A stretch of DNA of 64,000 nucleotides from Oikopleura dioica (Eukaryota; Chordata; Appendicularia; Copelata; Oikopleuridae), in assembly GCA_907165135.1 (NCBI GenBank), contig OU015569.1:4774001-4838000 (forward strand), given 5' to 3'. The translations under genes were made by a program, and so were the position numbers. This document shows positions 1-9,100 of this stretch, one piece after another. A model generated the notes under the pieces. The model made no database searches and was not told the origin of the DNA. It worked only from the letters and a program-made list of their open reading frames with translations. Numbering within the stretch: position 1 is the stretch's first letter; the number at the start of each line of letters is the position of its first letter.

Positions 1-2021
1 GATCCCTCAATGTTATTGCTGATGTCGGGCAGAGGAAGCTCTTCGAAAGGAGAGCTCTTTCTTTTTTTCGACTCCTTTGAGCGGGCGCCGTTTTCGTAGC
101 AGCTTTTGGCCGCTGTTTTTTGTGATTCCAGAAAAGTTTCGAAGAGAGATGTCAAGTTCTGGATTTGTTTGCCGACGAGGGTAATTTCACTCGTATTCTC
201 TTCACACTTTCGCTGGACATTCTCGAGCTTCTCTGCGAGATTTTTTTGAATAACCTCAAGATTGGTCACAGTTGACTGAGCTGCTTTTTCAACGATGCCT
301 CTAAGGAGATGCACTTCATTCTTGACTTCTTGATTTTGCTCCCCAAAAGCACTCATTTCGTTTTCAATCTCTTTCAGCTGACTCTCGAAAATATTCTCCA
401 TATTTGCATTGACGCCCTGAACTTGTTCCGTCACTCGAACCATCTGCTGGGCAAACTCTTCTTCCATCTTTCCAGTAAGCGTTTGAAGCTCGGAGGATAT
501 CTGCACTTTTATTTGCTGGTTTTCGTGGCGGAGTCTAGCCTCAAGCTCACTGAGCTGCTCAGGAAGGGAAACGTCCATAAGCTTGTCTAATCTTCCTGGA
601 ACCTCTTTCCACCGAAGAATAATTTTGCATGCTTCTTCGCGACCCAAATCTATGTCTAATTTGGCTTCTACGGGTCCTACAGGGACTAGCGGAGAACAAT
701 TCTTTCTCAAGTCAATCTTCGTACTTTGAGGAACAGACTTGGCGTCAATGACACTTGGCATAGATTTCTCGGAGATTTTGGTGCTCTGAGGCGCTTCTTT
801 AGCGTTGAATTCACCTCGACCAGACTCATTGCAAATCTTTGTACTTTGCGGCACATTATTCGGGTTGAAGTCGTGAATAATTCTGTCTTTAGGGAGTTCA
901 GATCGAGTCATTTCGCCAATTTTTGTAGATTGAGGAAGACCATCAAAATTACCGCTGAAATGGGTGGTCTCCGAAAGCTGCTTCTTCTGAGCTGGAGTTT
1001 CCTCAGTTGGTTTATCTGGTACGTTCGAGAGAGATCTGCTCGAAGGTTTTGTGCGCGACTTTCGAGGAATGACTGTCTTATCCTCGTCGCTTGAGCTCTC
1101 GGAGGCTGATGGGACTCGTTTTTGCTTTATGCCGACTTCTCTCTTTCGGGGAAGGACTGGTTTCTTTGGCTCCGGAGACTCATTGAATGACTGTGACTGA
1201 GAAAGCATATCCTGGCTCATCGGTTGCAGCTGTCTTCGCGGCAAAGCGCCACGATTTCCGAGTGGCTGCGCTTTTGGGAAATTGCTTCGTTCTGGCTTAG
1301 GAGCTTGAGGTTTGGGGACGGGAGCAGCTTTCTTGGCGACTTTATCAGACTTTTTCGGGATCCTTACTAGCTCCTCTTCAGGAGGAGGAGTTGGTGTGCT
1401 TAGTGTATGCATCGTATTCACGTGTGGATCAGCCAGACGTTTTCGCGGAACATCTTTCTTCTTTGTCAGCTCTGGTTGAAGCTCTGGCTCGGGCTCACTC
1501 GACGGTTTATTGGAAGCTGATTTTCGTGAAGGTTTTGGGTCTGGGACAAGCTCAGGTTCACTGTCTTTTAAAAGGTCAGTCTCGAGTCACTGCTACGAAG
1601 AAAATTCTTGTAATTTACATATAATAAATATCTTTTTCTGACCCTTTCCTGAATCGTGAGAAGGCTTTGGATGGAAGGTGGGCTTTTTATGAAATTTCTT
1701 CGTGCTCTCGGTAGCGAATCCTCTTTCGAATGGATCTTGACGAAGATTGATTTCTTCGTTATAAGCCTGCGATTGAAAGTTGAATTGCGAGAGACCCTGA
1801 GTCTGCGTATGGGGAGCTTCTTCCTCTACAAGAAGATCGTAAAATTTTTCTTATGAAAATCAAGCAAGTAATACCTGTAGCGATTACATAATTATCAAAG
1901 ACCTCCGCCAGCTTTAGGTGAAATTTGCCTGCCTTCCTGCCTTTATTTTTGGTTGCTTTTTGACCACTTCATAGACTTCTGATGTTGCGCGGCTAACCTC
2001 CTGCTCAACAAGAGTTGCCAT
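1..2021 (-). CDS. Coiled-coil protein with PQSTKI motifs, C-terminus off window
   Basis: Not a family I recognise. Reading the minus strand from the ATG at 2021, short GT-AG introns (about 1962-1910, 1870-1822 and 1648-1570) join exons into one frame that stays open to base 1, so the C-terminus lies outside the window. The N-terminal part is acidic and Q-rich; the middle is Pro/Lys/Ser-rich with many KP and PKP steps and a run of acidic serines (SSSDED-type) typical of disordered scaffold proteins; four PQSTKI motifs follow (714-935); the last 200 residues are a long Glu/Gln/Leu heptad-rich coiled coil ending near a basic KKRK patch, a possible nuclear signal. Inference: a scaffold or cytoskeletal/nuclear adaptor. 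The exact edges of the first two introns are my choice from frame; the long last exon (1 to about 1569) is secure. Confidence 0.7.
714..935 (-). repeat. Four PQSTKI motif repeats in the coiled-coil protein
   Basis: On the minus strand the hexapeptide PQSTKI is encoded at 918-935, 834-851, 774-791 and 714-731, giving spacings of 28, 20 and 20 residues. Codons differ between copies (for example TCT ACA versus AGT ACG), so the repeat is conserved as protein rather than as recent DNA duplication. Confidence 0.85.
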
Positions 2022-2323
2022 AGTTTTTCGAGATAGACTATCTTAGTCTATCTATTATCTGAATAAGACTCTGATTCCAAATGAGGATATAATGAACATC
2101 TCATTGTTTTAAGGTAAAATGATGTGGCTCGACTGGAAAATGGAACAAGGAGGAAAGAACTTTTAGGATTCGTTGAAGGTTAATAGAATTAAACGCAGTT
2201 TGAAAGAAGTTTTTTTTGTACTGTTTTGGCTTGGCAAAAACGTCTGACATTTGAACGGAAAAATTCATCATATCGTTTTTGTTGAACATGAAAACAAGGT
2301 AAAAAAGGAGAAGAATGTGTAAT

Positions 2324-3219
2324 TCAAGGATCAGCATCGTGAATGTGAGCGATGATTCTCGGTAGAATGATCATAACGCCTAGAATAATGGCGAAATACG
2401 CCATGCAGTAGAACGTTGACTTCTGGTTCGGGTAGTCGGGCGACCTTCGTTCGTGCGAACGCTGTGCCATGATATAAAGAGGCGCGGCACACAAGCCCAG
2501 TGGAAGGCAAAAGAGCAGCGCACAGAATAAACAAATTTGACTTTGAGAAGGGATTCTTAAGTGCCGAGTTGATATCAATCAATCATCAAGTTCTCCCCGC
2601 GCCTTGGTCCTTCCTCGTCTTGTGTCTCGTTGGTTGATGGACATGGAGGTTGTGCAGAATTGCTCGTACTGCGAGAGAGAATGAACTGCTGGACGGGCAA
2701 GGAAGCGCGCTGCTCGAGCTGCCTCGGGTCCGTAATTTGCCTGGAGAAGAGTGGCACCCGCGCGTAACTTTCTCGGTTGCAACTTTGTGCTTCTCCCTGG
2801 TGAACTGAACCATATTTTTCTTTCATGACATCTTCGTACGAAGGCGGCGATACGTCTGGATATGCGCCACTCATTATTTCAAGTCTGAAAGCATCTTCTC
2901 TAGCAAAGCGGACTTTGAGAAGCTTACAATCACGAAAATTGTTCAACAAAGAATTAGGAGATGGGACAAAAACCAATTCGAGTATAAGTATCAATTTTAT
3001 TTTGTAGTTTTTTCTTCCAGGTCTTGGTGTACAGTCAAATGGCAATGGTTTCACTTTGAATACGCACTTGACTTCTGCGATCATGGAGGAATTCTCGTCT
3101 TCGGACTCTTTTTCTTCCATCTCAAGCTTCTCGTCTATGAGTGCAGGGGAACTTATTTGGCAAGACAACGTCGTTCCAGCATGACCATCACGATCAGCTT
3201 TCGCCGCTAATAATCTCAA
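2324..3219 (-). CDS. PPxY-containing protein with two C-terminal membrane segments
   Basis: Unrecognised spliced gene on the minus strand. A middle exon (about 2870-2600) has a PPSYEDVM motif, the type bound by WW-domain (NEDD4-family) ligases. The last exon (about 2558-2324) encodes two hydrophobic helices: one beginning ICLFCALLFCLPLGLCAAP and a second around YFAIILGVMIILP, separated by a short polar loop with a K. That arrangement (Pro/Tyr motif region, two C-terminal helices) resembles CD225/dispanin proteins, and the next gene upstream has the same layout. The 5' exon (to about 3219) contains acidic and beta-rich sequence; its true start is not clear because no in-frame ATG opens it. Exon joints are tentative and one may use a GA-AG intron near 3022. 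Confidence 0.45.
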
Positions 3220-3649
3220 TGAGTCTCATCTATTTCTAAAAATAATTGGCGTTTATTGACAATGATTTTTGTGAAGAAAGCGTTAGCTTGTTGAAGAAAA
3301 TTGTGATAAAACAAGTAGGAGAAGGGGTAGGGTAAACACAGGCCAAGTGAAATAAGTGGGGATCGGGAGACGGTGACTCGAATCTTCCGAGTCAGTAGTA
3401 CGAAGAAGAGTCATAGTCCGTGCCATACTCCGTGGACGAATTCGAAGGCACCTCTTTGACATCGTTGAGAAACTGATGGAAGTTGTACTATAAACATTGA
3501 TTCCCTTTGCAAAGTCAACGAAAGAAAAAGAAAGCTATTAGTAGCAGTTGGACAACGCCAAATAGGTTACTCTAAAATAAGCTGCCATGTAGGTGTTCTC
3601 AAAACGTAATGGGCATTTAGGGGCGTCCACACTCGGTTAGCAGTGACTT

Positions 3650-4271
3650 TTAATAATCGACGAACTCAAGTACCCTTGCGCTAATAATGACAATAATGGC
3701 AAGGCCGATTCCAACGAAGGCAGCGTATTTGTAGCGGCTGTTGTAACGAATCAGGCCTGTTGAATCGGATCTATCGTAGGCACCTTTCGCTTGAAAGTAG
3801 TAAATGCAGGCAAGAACTGCGCAGGGCCATCCGCCACAACACCAGACAAAGACAAGAGGGCAGACACTGTGGATTGTTCTAAATTGCTCTTTGCTTGAAA
3901 AACTAATTCGTTCTAGATATATTTTGAACGGTTCCTAGGGGGATCTTCGTTGAATTGCTGCTGAACGTGCATTGTGTTCTGAACAGGCTGTTGCGAAACG
4001 AGGTGATATCCAGGCTGAAGAGCTGGCCCAGCTTGCTGAGGCATTGGATAACCTTGAGCTGGTGAATAGTACGGAGTAGTGTTGACTGGCGCGTAAGGAG
4101 GTTGATTCGCCGCGAATTCAGGATTGCTGGCGGCGTAAGATACCGCCATCGACGGGTTGTAAGGAGGTGGAGCCGCACCAGTCTGATGTGGCTCTGACAA
4201 AAATGAAAAGGTTTCTCTTGAATAATGAACAAACCTATAGTTGGAGCGGAGGCTTCCTTCGGTGCACCCAT
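3650..4271 (-). CDS. Proline-rich CD225/dispanin-like membrane protein
   Basis: Three exons on the minus strand: start MGAPKEASAPTI at 4271, a GT-AG intron (about 4234-4194), a Pro/Tyr/Gln-rich exon with PPPYNP and PPYAPV motifs, then an intron 3937-3884 that begins GA and ends AG, and a last exon to 3650. The last exon has a Cys/Trp-rich hydrophobic segment (VWCCGGWPCAVLACIYYF), a polar loop QAKGAYDRSDS and a second helix (AAFVGIGLAIIVIISA). CD225 proteins have this pattern: first helix ending in LA.Y, a loop with AY..GD, basic residues, second helix. They reside in endosomal or plasma membranes. About 180 residues. Family call is by eye and moderate; the gene structure is firmer. Confidence 0.6.
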
Positions 4272-4378
4272 TTCTCGATTTCACAACAAGCCTGAAATCA
4301 GAACAACGTTAAAAAGGGAGATACAAAGGCTTCACATGCGCTTGCGGAGGTGCGGAGATTTAATCAGAAATTTTAAAA

Positions 4379-5358
4379 TTATAAGTATCCGTTTTTGGAT
4401 GTAGTTTCTTCTTCCAGATTTTCTAGGAATAACGGCGGTATGTTCACACCTTCGTCTGTTGGTGAAGTGAGAACATCTCGATGACAGACTCTTATCGAGT
4501 CGTATCCTCAATTTCTTCCTCTGTTCCCAGGGAAGAACTTTGCTTTGTTCGCGGCAAGTGTGCGAGTAGCCTCATTTTAACGTCTGGAAAGGGCGAATGT
4601 TATTTTAGGGTAGAGAGTAATTATAATCAGTAGAAATCTTCCAGTTTGTTGCAGTTAACGCATCACATTCAAAATAAAGTTATAAGTATCCGTTTTTAGG
4701 TAGAATCCGAGTTTCGGAGAGTTTTTCGATTCTCGAGCACTCTGACGCACTCTTCCTGGAACGCTTCTTTATTCATACCCTGTTCTAGGTACGGTAGCAG
4801 AGAAGTTGAATACTGGAACATCTGATTCTCCAGGACCGCTTCTTTCTTAATTGCTCGTTTCGCGCATAATGCGCGATTAGCCTCAATTTTCTTTCATTCT
4901 AAAAGTATTCAGTGTTACTCTTCGAAAAAATAAAGGTCAATATTAAGATAAAATAGATGTGAAAATGTGCAGTTGAGATATGATATTTTATAAGTATCCG
5001 TCTTTTGGAAATGTTTCATTGTTTATCCGGGTTTTCCGTCTTGATTCTCGAACTTTCCCTCTTCAGGAGTTCTACCTCTCGTTTTCTTCTCTTCTCGCAT
5101 CAGTTTCACTTTCTGAAAAATAGACTGGGTTAGATCGAAGATCAAGGCCAGACTTGATTAGAAAAAACAAATCAGAAGAAAAAAGATTGAATACTGTCTG
5201 GGGACGTGACTCATTCCTTTATACAATGATTCCAAGCTGTCTAGACTCGGCAATCTGTGTTGAAAACCTGAGTAAGGCTCTGGATAGCGGCTTCGAGGCA
5301 TGACGACTTCAATCTTTTTTAAAACTGACTCAGGTTTACAACGCATATTCCGGAGCAT
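4379..5358 (-). pseudogene. Decayed tandem array of small related exons
   Basis: Three modules of about 300 bp on the minus strand end in the same sequence AAAAACGGATACTTATAA (at 4379-4396, 4680-4697, 4988-5006). In each, one frame ends in lysine-(Asn/Asp)-Gly-Tyr-Leu-stop. Modules 1 and 2 also share the upstream sequence coding EA(T/N)R(T/A)L, and modules 2 and 3 share a TCGAGAATC block. Module 2 holds an open frame of about 60 residues (ending in RNSDST) whereas module 1 needs a frame change. A further exon-like frame at 5158-5358 precedes them. I read this as a tandemly duplicated small gene or exon, largely decayed, but some copies could still be spliced exons. Product unknown. Confidence 0.4.
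5263..5337. repeat. Short inverted repeat sharing ends with the 6535-6676 hairpin
   Basis: AAAACCTGAGTAAGG at 5263-5277 is mirrored by AAAACTGACTCAGGTTT at 5321-5337. The end sequence AAACCTGAGTAAGG also forms the end of the larger hairpin at 6535-6676, suggesting a shared element family. Confidence 0.45.
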
Positions 5359-5722
5359 AGCAATGTTTAAGCCTACAATAATTATCAGAAAATTATTCCA
5401 CTCAAGAATTTCGAGAATTCGGATTTGAGGAAATTTTTTTCACAAGCTGGGACTTTTTAAAGTTCTCACCCTCTCTCTCTTTGTTTATTTACAGTTGAAG
5501 ATATTTATGTTCTCTCGGAGAAAACAAAAAAAAAAACACGAAATGCGAGGTTATCGATAAGCAAGCGAAAATATAATGAGTTTTGAGAGGAATCTCCTCT
5601 GCGATGCGATTGAGTGCGTGACATGAAGACGGGAATCTGATTGGCGCTCGAAATCGCGCGCGAACTTTTGAAAATTCAAAAACTCAGCGACTTTTTCAGC
5701 CAGTCAGAATTTTGGCGAGTTT
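5359..5722. other. Non-coding stretch
   Basis: No convincing exon on either strand. Contains poly-A/T tracts (for example 5527-5536) and the presumed 5' region of the minus-strand material at 5158-5358. Confidence 0.5.
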
Positions 5723-6091
5723 TCAAGATAGGCAGATTTTAAGTAAAACGGAAAGTGCGTAATTATAGAATAAATAGACACACATAGTCAATAGAATTAA
5801 CAGAAAGTTAGAGAATAATTCTAGCGTCAGAAAAGCCAAGTAGATCGCTAAGGATGTCTTGAACAGCTCTAGAATGATTCTGAAGATCGTTCGCAAGATT
5901 GCCAATACTTTCTTTGAGTTCCCAAGCAGCAGAATCAAGGCGCTAGAATTATCAAATATACTTTACTTTTCAAAAGCATTTTACCTTCCAATGACGATCA
6001 GGTTTTCAAAGTTGACTGTTTCAACTTGGCCAGGGTGATATTCTTGAAGCCATTCGTAAATCGTAATCGCTTGATTTTCGCTTATTTTCAT
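5723..6091 (-). CDS. Small spliced protein, unrecognised
   Basis: ATG at 6091 (MKISENQAITIYEWLQEY...) opens a 36-residue exon ending at a GT donor near 5984, followed by a ~42-bp intron. The next exon can be read in two frames. One (to 5808) gives a soluble helical segment with ELKESIGNLANDLQNH, and the other (to 5723) is extremely hydrophobic (LAIYLAFLTLELF). The GT-AG joint favours the hydrophobic frame, but the soluble frame looks more protein-like, so a non-canonical splice is possible. Function unknown. Confidence 0.4.
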
Positions 6092-6169
6092 TTGTCTCGT
6101 GTCAAAAATGTTATTCTCCAATTTGCAGTTTCGAAACTGTGAAAATCTCCGCCGGCGCTGGATTCGCAC

Positions 6170-6534
6170 TCATCCTCCTTATCGCCTTTGTTCACCAGTA
6201 AGAATCATTTTATTCTGGGAATTTTGAAAAGGTTTGCGTTTTTTCCTTTTCCGCGTGGGTGGAAGAGCAGAAAAGTTGGCTCGATCCTTGCTCATCCTGA
6301 CCCAGCTGCCGAGAAATCGATATTGTCCACTGTAGGAGGCGATCGCTGAAAATACGACTGTACTCGGACCGTTTGAGTTGATAAGAAGGAAGAATCAATT
6401 GAATTCTTATTCGTTAAATTAATTTATCTCTCCAAAAATGAATTCAACTACTCCCTGTAGAGCCATAAAGTCAGCTATCGCTTCCAACACTGGCTCTTTG
6501 TGACTGGCTCTTTGTGACTGGCAGCTGGGCTCGC
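6170..6534. other. Non-coding stretch
   Basis: No supported gene. Contains a small direct repeat of CTGGCTCTTTGTGA near 6490-6520, just before the hairpin element. Confidence 0.4.
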
Positions 6535-6676
6535 AACCTGCGAAATCTGAGTCAGGGTTTTGAAATAGCTTACATGAAAAGCCGCGCAGCGGCTTACTTT
6601 AAATTGAATCTACGATGGAAATGCGCGGCTTTTCATGAAAGCTTTTCCAAAATCCTTACTCAGGTTTGCACAGGTT
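6535..6676. repeat. Imperfect hairpin element, ~50-bp arms (MITE-like)
   Basis: Left arm 6535-6588 and right arm 6622-6676 are reverse complements with few mismatches; cores are CATGAAAAGCCGCGCA and TGCGCGGCTTTTCATG. Outer ends read AACCTG...CAGGTT. The 33-bp loop codes for nothing obvious. A miniature inverted-repeat transposon or a structured RNA are both possible. Confidence 0.6.
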
Positions 6677-7033
6677 GAGGAGCTAAGCACTTGAAGATTA
6701 TCTCTGGGTAAAGACTGTAGCCTATAGTCGATAACGAAATCTTCCAATTTTTAGAGTTTAATTTCAATGAAAATCCTATTTTATTCTTCAAAAGCAATCT
6801 CGTGACGCTGTAAATTTAGTGTACGCAAGTTTACGTAAAGCGCATAAATCAATATAAAACAAATATAACCGTTTGAATTGCGTTCAGATCTGAGAACCGC
6901 GTTGAGGCCGTTAGAATGGACTCCAAGCCCGCAATTTTCAAGGGCCTAAATTCATCACTCTCGCTTTTTAAATTTCGCCAGTAGTGGAGTCCATGGGTAA
7001 TTGAGCCTCAATGCAGAGCGGATTCGGATTGCG
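6677..7033. other. Intergenic, probable upstream region of the 7034 gene
   Basis: AT-rich, no exon supported. Includes GTTTGAATTGCGTTC and the direct upstream sequence of the plus-strand gene at 7034. Confidence 0.4.
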
Positions 7034-8607
7034 ATGAGCTACCACGGCCGGTCTTCCAGTAGGCGAGACTACGAGCAGCGTGGCTCTCGAGACAGGAACG
7101 GAACTCTCCTTCTGCAATTACTATTGTAACAGAAAGGAAAATAAGCGAGAGACACTCCGGGAAAGAAGCTACGAGGATAGAAGAGGCCATAGATCTTACG
7201 GCAGAGAGACGTCGCGGTACGATCGCGAAAGAAGAGAGCCCCGCAATTTCTATTCCTCTGTAAGTCTGATTGTAGCCGGGTATTGTTCACTTTCATCAAA
7301 TTCGATTCAGAACCACCGCAGATGGCGAGACACATATCAAGCTGGTGACCGAGACGGCTCTGGTGGACATACTCTTTATCCAGTGCAGTCCCGAACGCAG
7401 TCTGGTACCTTCAATCAGTACGACTACAAAAACGTAAGCTCCTCCTTCTCAATTATCGTAATACTCAAATTCGGTAGACAAACTTCAAGAAGGAATTCAA
7501 TATCACAAAGAAGCCCAAAGATCTGCCGAAAAAACCTGGGTCTGACTCGGAAAATAGCGACGAGGAAGACGACAAAACTGCGAAACCAGTGCCACATTCT
7601 TCCAACCAGGTTCAAAAGCAGCCTTCATATGGGCTTCGCTTCAACGACGAGGAAGGATCTGATGAAAATGAGCAATACAACTACGCGAACGACGATGCTC
7701 TTTTTATGCAACAAGCTTCAACTGGTTTTCAGGACGATTCGTTGAATATGTTCCAGGTACATTTTTAAACGTCTCTCTTGACCGTAAATTTATTGATAGG
7801 GAATGAAATCAGCGAAGAAAAAGAAGAGAAAGCGAAAGAGAAAGAATCCAGAAGGAGAAGACGCTCCTGAATTGACCCAAGAGCAGGCTTCTTTGCGTGA
7901 GCAGGCGAAAAAAGAGTGGGAAGCTGTGAAGCAACTGCCGAGCGGAAGTGGAGAACTGAAAGCGGATAATTCGGACGAAGAGCAAAGCTCTGGTGAGCTT
8001 CTTTTCCCGATTCGTTCATTTATTCCCTAGGCATGTCCGGAAGAGCGAAATGGGGAAAGAAAAACAACAAGAAACTGATGAAGGTGGCGCACATTCCAAT
8101 GGCTCCACTGCTCTTTCAAAAAGCAAAGGGCGTTCTTGGAGACGCATCACTCGAAAAGAATGAGAACAAACCGTTCGAAGAAATGAGTAGCGAGGAAAGA
8201 GCGAGAAAGGTGAAGTTTTTGGCAAAAGAAGAAGAAGACGCACAGGTGGAGTACCAGAGCTGGAAACGGGATTACACGAGGTTGGTGATTCATTTCCGCC
8301 GTTTTTACGAAAATATTTAGTTGGTTTGTTGATACTTTCACAATGCGAGGGTTGCTAAACGGGCAAGATCCGATCGAACTATTGAAGAAAACTGAAGTTG
8401 ACGGCTTCAAAGATGTTGACAGAGCGGTTCAAGATGAAGCTGCTAAAATTAGACAATACTTCCTTACTTTCAAAATCGGTAACTACGATCCCAGAATTCC
8501 CTGATTGACTTGTCTGTTCAGTCGATATGAAAACGAAAAAGTGTCAAAAGGACTTGGAGAAGTTCAAAAAGAAGCTTTCCGAAAGTGCGAAAAGCGTCGA
8601 GCAATGA
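7034..8607 (+). CDS. Arg/Asp- and Lys-rich nuclear-type protein
   Basis: Spliced plus-strand gene, start MSYHGRSSSRRDYEQRG at 7034, stop TGA at 8605-8607. The first intron (7095-7131) appears to be GA-AG: only that joint keeps the frame into RKENKRETLRERS. Later introns are GT-AG: 7261-7311, 7435-7485, 7757-7800, 7993-8031, 8282-8347 and 8482-8520. Domains in order: an R/D/S/Y-rich low-complexity N-terminus of the kind found in RNA-processing proteins, an acidic serine segment, a strongly basic AKKKKRKRKRKNPEG tract that could be a nuclear signal, then helical Lys/Glu-rich sequence to the C-terminus. I do not recognise the family; RNA-processing or chromatin role is inference from composition. 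Confidence 0.7.
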
Positions 8608-9100
8608 CTCGTTTTCAGTTTACTTTTTAACAATCTGTCTGGCAAAAAGCGACCAAAACGAAACTAAATATGAATCATCTTTCTATAATAAAACCCTGAT
8701 GACTTGAGTCAAGCAAGCTTCCCTTACAAATGGCATAAGAATACCAGTTCAGATTGGGAGAGTTGAAACCGCTGCAGTTTGTAGTAGTGGGACGAGTTTG
8801 GATGAGCTAGGATGAGTCACCTAGCAATGAAAGCAGGATTGGTTCGTGGGGAAGCTTATTGACAGGATTGGCGGTGCCGCGTCACTCGCCCCGGGGGCCC
8901 GTTGGCTGAGCTCACTGTGTTCCGTGTGATTGGCTGATCCGCCTGCTGACTCGGCTCAAACTCGAAGGGGAGCTGAGCCCCTCCTCTGAGACACTCAAAG
9001 CAACTCTGCGTCTCTCCGTTAGACGGCCTCCCTGTAACCCTCATGTAAAGCAGACCTAACTCGCTAAGTACGCGAACATCTCAAACAGCTGAAAGAGCTG
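8608..9100. promoter_or_regulatory. Intergenic, GC-rich probable promoter of the AXH gene
   Basis: No exon seen. 8850-9000 is clearly more GC-rich than its surroundings (CCCGGGGGCCCGTTGG near 8890) and includes TGATTGGCTGATC (8929-8941), an inverted CCAAT box. It lies directly upstream of the ATG at 9101, so promoter/5' UTR function is likely but not shown. Confidence 0.35.

Noticed and set aside
2825-3007. 60-codon plus frame MTSSYEGGDTSG
   Set aside because: Antisense of the PPxY exon of the minus-strand gene.
7080-7745. 221-codon plus frame as a single exon
   Set aside because: It reads through two GT-AG introns (7261-7311, 7435-7485); the spliced frame is better supported.
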